In this document: piece by piece, positions 56,600-64,000 of the stretch
How the letters are laid out: each line of letters begins with the position of its first letter
Position numbering within the stretch: position 1 is the first letter of the stretch
Source of the DNA: Adiantum capillus-veneris
Taxonomy: Eukaryota; Streptophyta; Polypodiopsida; Polypodiales; Pteridaceae
DNA length: 64,000 nt
NCBI GenBank assembly: GCA_014529385.2
Contig: CM043959.1
Span: forward strand, 47,282,428 to 47,346,427
Reading direction: 5' to 3'
The notes under the pieces: model-generated
The model's database searches: none
Told to the model about the DNA's origin: nothing
The model's input: the letters and a program-made list of their open reading frames with translations, nothing else
Position numbers and translations under genes: made by a program

Positions 56600-57417
56600 T
56601 CAAGAGAGGCTAAACAAATTGTCCTTATACCTCCTAAAGATGGTAGTTAAATTAAAAAGAGGCTATGCTAAGCAAGAGGTACCTGCTAGCAATCTTGACA
56701 TTTGATAACTCTTGAGCTTGTTTTTTCTTGCATTTTTTTCTATCAAGTAAAAGAAACCTTGTAGATTTTCCATCTCCAAAGGGATCCTGTTTGTGAAGAT
56801 CATTTTTCTCAAACATTAGTCTAACATTGCTAGCATGTTGTCTGTAGGCCTTCCTATGCATCACCGCTCAACCTTGCAGGCAACCCTTGACACCCCCACC
56901 CCACCGCCCACTCTTACTTTTGCACTATATTTCAATATTTTTCAACTCTTTGCTTAACTATAGCAAGCCTTAGTTATTTTCAACTTTGCTCATGCGAAAA
57001 CCTTAGTAGCCGGCTATAGTGAATATTTTAGGGTGTTGCAAATTGAGACCGCCACCTATTTGTTGATGTCAATGCTAATGGGGTGGGATGCACCTAGGGT
57101 CATCGCATCCATCAATGCACTTTACTTCCTCAATTCACTTTCTACCTTGTTTTCCCTCTAGACTATTAAAAAAAGAGGTCGATTGGCCTTGGCCTTTTTC
57201 CTCTTTTTGCCTCTTTCCAACTAAGGAACGATCCATCTCAAAGAGGATCCCAACTAGTGGATACAATTTTGTATGTGATATTCAATGCGGCTAAGTCGTA
57301 GACGATTGCAACTTATTCCCCCCCCCCTCTCGACCTCCCCATGCACCAATGCGAGGGGCTAAGGCAAATATTTTTAAAAAAGGGAAGGTGGGGAGCTTCC
57401 CACAAATCCACACAATA

Positions 57418-57490
<73 letters not shown>

Positions 57491-57555
57491 AGCTAAAAGA
57501 GCCAGACCCTTTTGATGGAGATTAAAAAAAAAAACTACATAAAGAGTATGTAGCC
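56600..57555. other. Unassigned DNA with a CT/GT microsatellite
   Basis: No gene supported. A C-run lies at about 57320-57328, the microsatellite at 57422-57490, and a short inverted CTACAT-ATGTAG pair at about 57534-57553. Confidence 0.4.
57422..57490. repeat. (CT)n(GT)n compound microsatellite
   Basis: About 54 bases of CT followed by about 14 of GT. Confidence 0.95.
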
Positions 57556-57559
57556 ACTA

Positions 57560-58275
57560 TTTTTTTGAGAAAATCCTGAAAGGGAGAATCTTAATGGATG
57601 AAGGTATTTATATGGAAAGTACTATGGGGAGCCCTATCGACTGGGGTGAAGGTTCTCACTCGTGGAATTGTCTTGGATAGATGTTCACAATGAAAAATGG
57701 CTAGCAAAGACCTCCTTCACCTAATTAAGGAATGCCCGGGGATATGTGGTATGGCAAGGAATATTTTCAAATGGGTGCAAAACACCTTTAGAATAGGATT
57801 CTTCAAGAACAATCTCTTCTTACGAGGGAAGGCGTTTGAGAGCCAATGAATGATTATCTCACCACAAATCATGAGATTCAACTACTTCAAACATATTTGG
57901 AAAGCGAGGAATTGTCGAATTTTTGAGAGCATCATGAAAACTGTTACATTATGGAGATAATCCAAGAAAGCCAAGAGGCGATCATCGCCATTGGAAAATA
58001 GAATAACTTTGATAAGTGGAAGAGGGCCTTGGCGTTGTACTGAATGGATCATAGGAATAGAGTGTGGGCTCGTCCCTTATCATTGGGTACCTTGTTTGGG
58101 TAAAGGTATGGGCTCACCCCTTGTCATGGGGTGGCTCCCCAATCAGCCGATGTAGCTAAGACCCCGTAAAGTTGGCATGGTGTGTCACGAGCATAGCAGA
58201 ACCTTGTAAATTGTTTGGTTATGGCAATATAATCTACTCCCCATTGTGAGTTTCACACCAAAAAAAAAAAAAACA
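57560..58275 (+). mobile_element. 5'-truncated LINE, 3' end with poly(A)
   Basis: The plus-strand frame gives KVLWGALSTGVKVLTRGIVL, DRCSQ, KMASKDLLHLIKECPGICGM and FKHIWKARNCRIFES with three stops. W..L...LSTG..L..RGI...C, HLIKECP and IWKARN...FE are hallmarks of the zf-RVT end and tail of plant LINEs. About 270 bases of 3' UTR follow, then a poly(A) run at 58260-58274. It is opposite in strand to the long LINE at 48-56.5 kb. Extra A stretches make target duplications hard to see. Confidence 0.75.
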
Positions 58276-58369
58276 TTAAGATTTTGTTCCCACTTTTTCT
58301 AATCCCCCCTCTCTCTCATAGTGCATGCAATAAACAAAGACTCTAGACCCTCTCTTTGCATTTAAGAAA

Positions 58370-58372
<3 letters not shown>

Positions 58373-58403
<31 letters not shown>

Positions 58404-58404
58404 A

Positions 58405-58457
<53 letters not shown>
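58373..58457. repeat. (CT)n(CA)n compound microsatellite
   Basis: CT units to about 58403 and CA units to about 58457. Confidence 0.95.
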
Positions 58458-58460
<3 letters not shown>

Positions 58461-58641
58461 TGTGCAATATGTCTTTGGTGACTCTATGGCAATTCATGTG
58501 ATGTAGCCCACACAAAAAGAGTCTGCCTCTTCTCAGCAAGACTGTTCGCCACCACATCCACATCGAGTAGTGCCACCACCATCCTCAAGTGCAAAGATTG
58601 CTATGGGCAGGGGCTATAGCAATGTTTAAAAAAAAAAAAGG

Positions 58642-58646
<5 letters not shown>

Positions 58647-58697
<51 letters not shown>
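58647..58697. repeat. (CT)n microsatellite preceded by poly(A)
   Basis: About 25 CT units after an A12 run at about 58628-58640. Confidence 0.95.
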
Positions 58698-58699
<2 letters not shown>

Positions 58700-59055
58700 C
58701 TTGCTTCTGAAAACTCGTGATGTAGGTGAAAGAAAGTGTTTCCATCCTCTTAATAGTGCAACTTCATATTAGAGAGGCAAGGGGAGATTTTTGTTGTTGT
58801 GCAACAGATAGGATGAGCCCCTGTTTGCGCCCTTCGTAGGGATTCGAGGGGGGGCCTCTACCATTGAAAAAAAGATAAAAGGGTTGAAGCTACTTGATGG
58901 CTCACCCCAGAGCCCATTGCCCTCCACGCATCCAATACTGTTGACTCCAGCTGACCCCACCCAAGCTTCGCCCTGTCATAGAACCCTTCTTTTGCACCCT
59001 CGAGGACAAGGACTCGCAAGTAGCATAGCCGTGAGCGGAGTTGCTCTAGAAACCC

Positions 59056-59434
59056 TAGAGAGAGAGAGAGGGAGAGAGAGAGAGAGAGAGATTTTTAAAG
59101 AAAAAAACTCCCTCAGAGGATCTGCGCCGGCACAGATCCTTTGAGGGCGTCTTTTAAAAAAAAAACTCTCTCTCTCCTTTTGTACTAGGTGCAAATTTGT
59201 TTTTGAATACTCTTTGAGAGGTTTTTTTAAAACACAAAGATGAGTAAAAACAAAACCTTCCTTTTGTACCAATTGCAAATTAGCTTTTGAAAACTCTTTG
59301 GGAGGTTTTTTTTAAAAAACACATCGAATTGTAAAATCAAAGCTTATTCAAAAGAGAGATTGTGTTTTTTAAAAAAACTTCCTCAAGGGATCTGCGCCGG
59401 CGCAGATCCTTTTGGAGAGTTCTTATTTTTTAAC

Positions 59435-59480
<46 letters not shown>
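59056..59480. repeat. Twin foldback units with GGCGCC-centred palindromes
   Basis: Unit 1: (GA)n, TTTTTAAAGAAAAAAACT, palindrome 59110-59147 (38 bp, two mismatched pairs), GTCTTTTAAAAA, (CT)n. Unit 2: AGAGAGATTGTG, T/A runs, palindrome 59388-59409 (22 bp perfect; inner part GATCTGCGCCGGCGCAGATC), AACTCTCTC and (CT)n to about 59477. The GA and CT tracts on either side pair with each other, so each unit can fold along about 100 bases. Between them CCTTTTGTAC...GCAAATT...ACTCTTTG-GAGG occurs twice (about 59177 and 59261). Confidence 0.85.
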
Positions 59481-59615
59481 ACTAAACTCACCATTTCTTT
59501 CCTCTATTATTTTTAATAAGCTTCAAACCATCCAATAACATTTTCTAAGGGTAACCAACATAGAGAGAGAGACACAAATAGTGTGATTCAAGCTCGCCAT
59601 AGGGGTCTTACATGC

Positions 59616-59616
<1 letters not shown>

Positions 59617-59666
<50 letters not shown>
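59617..59666. repeat. (GA)n microsatellite
   Basis: About 25 units; the Leu/Ser-repeat frames over it are by-products. Confidence 0.95.
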
Positions 59667-59669
<3 letters not shown>

Positions 59670-59836
59670 GATGCAGGCTGGCCATTGGCACCTTTGGCAA
59701 AGGCACCACACCACCGCAAGATGAAAACTAATTGGATGGGGAAAGTGACAGGCAAAGCGAAAGAGAGCGATTAGAGGGACGTCCCTACATCAAACGTGAC
59801 AAGCAGAGACCTCCTGTTACCTGCATCGTTCACAAG

Positions 59837-59839
<3 letters not shown>

Positions 59840-59905
<66 letters not shown>
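59840..59905. repeat. (GA)n microsatellite
   Basis: About 33 units, the longest pure GA tract in the window. Confidence 0.95.
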
Positions 59906-59907
<2 letters not shown>

Positions 59908-60502
59908 GGTGGTTTCAATCTAAAAAGAATAAATGTGGCACCTGCTCCCCTATCTAGCTCACATTCATGTGTCCTCTTCCCCCTGACTGGCTCCCCGCGA
60001 TCTCCACGTAACCATCGTCTTTTACTTTTTTTTTCCACAACGTAGCTCCTAAGCCCACCTACTAGAATTTTTTTTCTTAGCAAACTCACAATTGTGAGTG
60101 AATTATATTGATCATCTCAAAAATTACAAGGACTCGCCATGCTTGTGCCGAGCCATGACATCATCCAGAGACCTACTAAAAATTTCAAAGCAAAGTAAAT
60201 TTTGATGTGGAATTCATCCCCCCCCCAAGCCATCACCCTTGCTCACTTCCCAATGTGTCTCTCTCTGCTCCACATGGTTACGATGCCCTACTCGAGTCAG
60301 CTTGCGAATTTCTCGTTTTCTTAGTGAGTAGGCTTGATTGCATGATAGGAAATTAGTTCTCTCCACCCAGGCCTTCTCCACTCCTTAGTGCAAAAACTGG
60401 CCACACATTTAAGCAAGCACAATCGCCATTGGCGACTAGCAAGGAAAGAGACAAACTCAACACACACCGTCCTATGATCACCCTTATGCATTGAATCATG
60501 TC

Positions 60503-60505
<3 letters not shown>

Positions 60506-60548
<43 letters not shown>
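60506..60548. repeat. (CT)n microsatellite
   Basis: About 21 units, ending TTTTCCACGTG. Confidence 0.95.
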
Positions 60549-60549
<1 letters not shown>

Positions 60550-60551
<2 letters not shown>

Positions 60552-63175
60552 CCACGTGCCATACACCCCCTTTTCACCCCCAAATGCATAGTAGGATCTA
60601 GTGAGATTCTAGTTAATCAAAACCAAAAAAAACTTTTGTCACACCTAGTGGCTCTAGTCTCCAATTACCTAGAATCTCTGAAGATACCTTACATCTATTT
60701 GGACTTCTTAGATTCCAATGAATCCACCAAGCCGTAGCCCAATTCCCACACACCCCTACACACAATGATTGACATGTGCAAGCAACATGCATGGATTGGT
60801 CTGCAAGAGGGTGCAAGTGCCTTCCTTCATGTCCACATCAGGGCGCCATCTTTCCCATTCCTTAGTGTGTAGGTCAAGCTACACCATATGCCCTTCCCCT
60901 CAAAAGGCATGGGAGCCCATCTCCTACGAGTTCTCCATCTACATTTTGTGCATAGTCACAATACCAGCAGATGCAGTGAAGCACACACTCCCATGCTACC
61001 TTGTGTCACTGCCTGCCTACCTTCTGCCAAGCATACTATGCACAATTGCAAACATAACTAATTACACTCTCCATTGACGAGGCAGACAAAGGTAGCTTGA
61101 ATATCTTAATCCTCATGTAGGCAGACAGAAAGACACATGGGAGGAGAAAAACAAACACATAGGTTGCCCTACCTTGCCCTTCTGTCATCCACCCCACTTT
61201 GCTTGTCTTGTGCTCAACATAGTGACAAAATGCCCCCCACTCCACTCCTATCCTTATAGCAATTATCCGTGGGATGCTCTACACTCAGATAAACCAAAGA
61301 GCTCGAGCATCCACCTACACCCTCTCCTGTAGCCCAAAAATGCCCAAAAATTTACCAATAACTCTCTCTTTTCCTTCTCTCCCCCCAGGAGCCAAATTCA
61401 CCCTTTTTCCTTTTAAAAAACGTTTGTGAGATCTACATCTCCAAAACCTAACTTTGATCCAAACTGACCCTTTCCTTTTCCCTTTGAAATTAGCTTTTTC
61501 CTTTTCTTTTTCAATCTCTCAATCTAGTATCTCTTGTGATTCTCCTCAACAAGAACACTTGGCAGAGGGCTGTATTCTCTCCCCCTATTAATTTTCATGG
61601 AATATACCCAGTCTCTAGTCTCTGTCGCTCCCAAAACTAGGAAAAGTCGAGCAAGGCCCCGTTTCCATGCTCGAGCCACAAGCTACAATTTTCATAACTA
61701 GTCATCAGCACCTTGTTTGTCTTGCACCCAAGCCACAAGGTACACCATGTAGAACTCGCCTGCAAATCCACACTTTTGCCTTACTGTATAGATGCCACCC
61801 TCCTTTGCCATAATCCATGTCCTTCATGTGTGATTTCCCACCTGATGGGTAGCGAGAGCATGTGTAATGCAAGAGGTGTGTCATGACAGAGGTGGAGAGT
61901 GAGCGCGGAGGAGGGGGACTTAGGGGGACAATGGCTTGGGACTAGGGAACATGATATATATGCTAGGTTGTGCATAATAAAAATTGCACTTTGGAAATTA
62001 AGAACAACTTGAGACCGCGTTCTTCCTTACCGATTGGCACTGATGCACAATACACACTGGATGTATGCCCTAAAAAAAGAGACAAATATCTCGTCTCTAA
62101 AAAAAGAAGAATATCTCGACCCTTGGATGTTTACGACTTTACCTCTTGGTATTAAATCCAAAACCGGCACCTGATCAATTGAATCCAAATCCAAAACTAG
62201 CACCTGATTAATTGAACCAACCTACTCGTCAAGCAAGAATACATTAAAAAAAAAATCCCTTTCTCTCTTGGCACTCCATTGTTCAATAAGACATATTTCT
62301 CTCTATGCCCCTCTCTCTATCTCCTCCACATGCCATTTCCCTCCTTTTTCACCTCAAGGTCAAATGGAGAGTCTCATGAGATTCTACCTAAAGAAAACAA
62401 CTTCAAATATTTTGGCCACTTATTATATTATAATGGCTCTAAATTTAAACTTGGTCATTAATTCAAGACCTAGATTCCCTCTCATTCTTTTGGGAAAAGT
62501 ATAAAGTCTCCTTGTCACCCTGTTTTTGTGGGCATGTAGACACCCACGTCAGTTTTGTGTCTTACTACTGCAAATGTGTCCTCGTCAAGCTCTTGCTTCC
62601 AACAATAAGGGAGGCTCCCTCACTTTGGTTTGTTGCCCCAATCCACCTACATATACATCCTCCTATTCCCATCGTCACCTTATCATGATCAGTTGCGACA
62701 ATTGCAAGCACGAAAAGGTGTTGAGCTTCGTTGAAACTGCTGCCCATTCAAAGGGCAAAGATACAAGGACTTGTTCTCAACTTAAATAAGGGCATGTGCC
62801 AATGGGCTACAGGTAGGACTTGCATAGGAGAGCAGCCATGGAAAACTCGAGATGTTTCCTGGCAATGCTTTCTCTACAAAATCACTATTGTTTCCACCAC
62901 CACATCGATAAACATTTTATCATGCTAAAAATATACAGAGAGAGAGAGAGAGACTCTACATAGGATCTTCCACCTCCTTGTGCCGCCCTCCCATGCTCCT
63001 TGTCAAATCCTAGCTCCCACATGTCATATTCCTTCCTCTCTCAGGGCCATCTCATGAACGGCATCTCCTTATTTTTTTCCCCCTTGCATGTGTCATCTAC
63101 ATCCTTTTCCTTCCTTAAATACCCTCTAGGCATCCCATATATTCTTGTTAATAAAAGCTGAGTAGAGAAGTTTCC
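60550..63175. other. Unassigned DNA
   Basis: C-rich plus strand with short frames on both strands and no family resemblance. A short (GA)n lies at 62936-62952. A near-repeat of the phrase AATCCAAAACxxGCACCTGAT (62155-62215) is a small tandem duplication of about 37 bases. Confidence 0.4.
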
Positions 63176-63180
63176 AATTG

Positions 63181-63980
63181 CTACATATAGGACAACATGG
63201 GCCCATGTCGTATAAAGGTTCGCTTGGATTTTGGTTCGCTCGGAAAATGTCGCTCGGTGTATGGTAAGACTCGGGGTCGAAAGTGGGCTCGAGCTGCTCG
63301 GATGGTCAATGGACTCATGGCGATGACCTTGGACGCCATCTCGGAGGTCTCAAACTCGATCTGATGGTAGCATCGTCCGAGTATCTGTATGTCCAAGATC
63401 TTTCCCACCTCTACGAGAAGGCGGGCCTGGAGAAGGTCACGCAGCTCTTCTCTGTTGGGTCAGGTGCCGAGAATCTTGCAGATGACAGAAGCCGCCTGTA
63501 AGCGCTTTACCTCTACGATTAGGATCGCTTGATCTGTCGGTGAAAGAGAAAGTCAAATGGTGGCCTCAACGGGGTTGGGCGAGGGGGCTTCGAATGAGTC
63601 CCTCTGTGGCGGAGCTAGATCCTCCATCTGTATCTGCTGCTGTGGCGGAGAAGAAACAACAAAGAGTCAGAAAGAGAAGTTCCTCTGCGACGACAAACCC
63701 TGACAAGCACTGCCTAGAAATCTAGCACTGTCTAAGCCAGTCGAAAAAACACCTTCGGGGAGAGAAAGAAAATCGAAATGAGTGGTGAGGGGGGGGGGGG
63801 GCGGGGGGGCTAGAAACAAGCAGTAGGAGAAGGCAGTGGGCGAGGGCAATGGCGGGGCAGCAGGGACTGTGGCGGGCAGTGACGGGTGGGTAGTGGCGAG
63901 AAAAGGAGGAGGGGCAGTGGTGGTGCGTGCTGGTTGAAATGCGCAGTAGGGGAGGGGGTGCGAAGGCAACAAGCAAAGGG
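63181..63980 (-). pseudogene. LINE ORF1 N-terminal part (DUF4283-like)
   Basis: On the minus strand a Pro/Ala-rich start (63667-63972: APPLPSPTAFSYCLFLAPPP) is followed by KRLQAASVICKILG, a stop, PNREELRDLLQARLLVEVGK, LGRCYHQIEFETSEMASKVI and SPLTIRAARAHFRP. This is the pattern of the RRM-like DUF4283 domain in ORF1 of plant LINEs (..A..ILG..PN...L...L......G...D...LG...Y.IEF......A..V...SP......A...F..W). Known role: binding LINE RNA. The frame ends at 63181 and no ORF2 is seen to the left, so the element is cut short. Confidence 0.6.
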
Positions 63981-63999
63981 GGGGGGGGGGGGGGGGGGG
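63978..63999. repeat. Poly-G run at the window's right edge
   Basis: About 22 G; a second run of about 12 G lies near 63790. They sit inside the Pro-rich part of the LINE ORF1 (C-runs on the coding strand). Length may be unreliable in such runs. Confidence 0.85.
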
Positions 64000-64000
64000 C

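Noticed and set aside
59523-60089. Frames with long Leu-Ser or Arg-Glu runs
   Set aside because: They come from GA/CT microsatellites read in different frames.

Overview
The window looks like repeat-filled intergenic DNA from a land plant with a large genome. The lineages present (Ty1/copia, a Ty3/gypsy chromovirus, Tat-like Ty3/gypsy, plant LINEs with a zf-RVT-like end, hAT and possibly CACTA transposon pieces), the tRNA-type primer sites and the many (CT)n/(GA)n/(CA)n tracts fit a seed plant. A gymnosperm is plausible, but nothing seen fixes the species. I found no intact host gene and no tRNA or rRNA gene. Almost every recognisable coding stretch is broken by stops or frameshifts.

Layout. 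1-2.5 kb: AT-rich DNA with a decayed FCP1/NIF-type phosphatase-like sequence (minus). 2.56-4.4 kb: gag-less Tat-like gypsy fragment whose leader carries three palindromes. 4.5-7.8 kb: decayed Ty1/copia pol (plus). 8.80-17.89 kb: structurally complete chromovirus on the minus strand, with about 2.1 kb LTRs, an initiator-Met-tRNA primer site, gag, pol, a chromodomain remnant and a 4/5 target duplication. 18-22.4 kb: mostly unassigned. 22.4-25.9 kb: decayed multi-exon gene I do not recognise (minus), with several splice-like borders and a ParB-like NHRTKAW patch. 26.8-30.1 kb: plus-strand unknown coding blocks, one resembling the CACTA-associated DUF8039 domain. 30.3-40.26 kb: long Tat-like gypsy element (plus) with LTR, Asp-tRNA-type primer site, palindrome array, gag, protease, RT, RNase H and integrase, cut off inside the integrase core. 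40.4-44.9 kb: a 64-bp palindrome, a hAT DUF659 fragment, a kinase-like fragment, unknown DNA and a protease fragment. 45.3-46.6 kb: integrase of a second Tat-family copy (minus). 47.4-47.9 kb: long inverted repeat. 48.14-56.56 kb: long LINE (minus), with a chromovirus-type solo LTR (48,191-50,904, perfect ATAGG duplication) inserted near its 3' end. 57.6-58.3 kb: LINE 3' fragment with poly(A) (plus). 57.4-60.6 kb: cluster of dinucleotide tracts with twin GGCGCC-centred palindromes. 63.2-64 kb: start of another LINE ORF1 (minus).

The most interesting signals are in the Tat-like family. Its untranslated leader carries a palindrome about every 290 bp. A related copy has the same layout with a different palindrome sequence. 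Two copies in the window carry a second, tandem zinc-binding (H2C2) module in the integrase. The unrecognised intron-bearing gene at 22.4-25.9 kb is the other item that may be undescribed.
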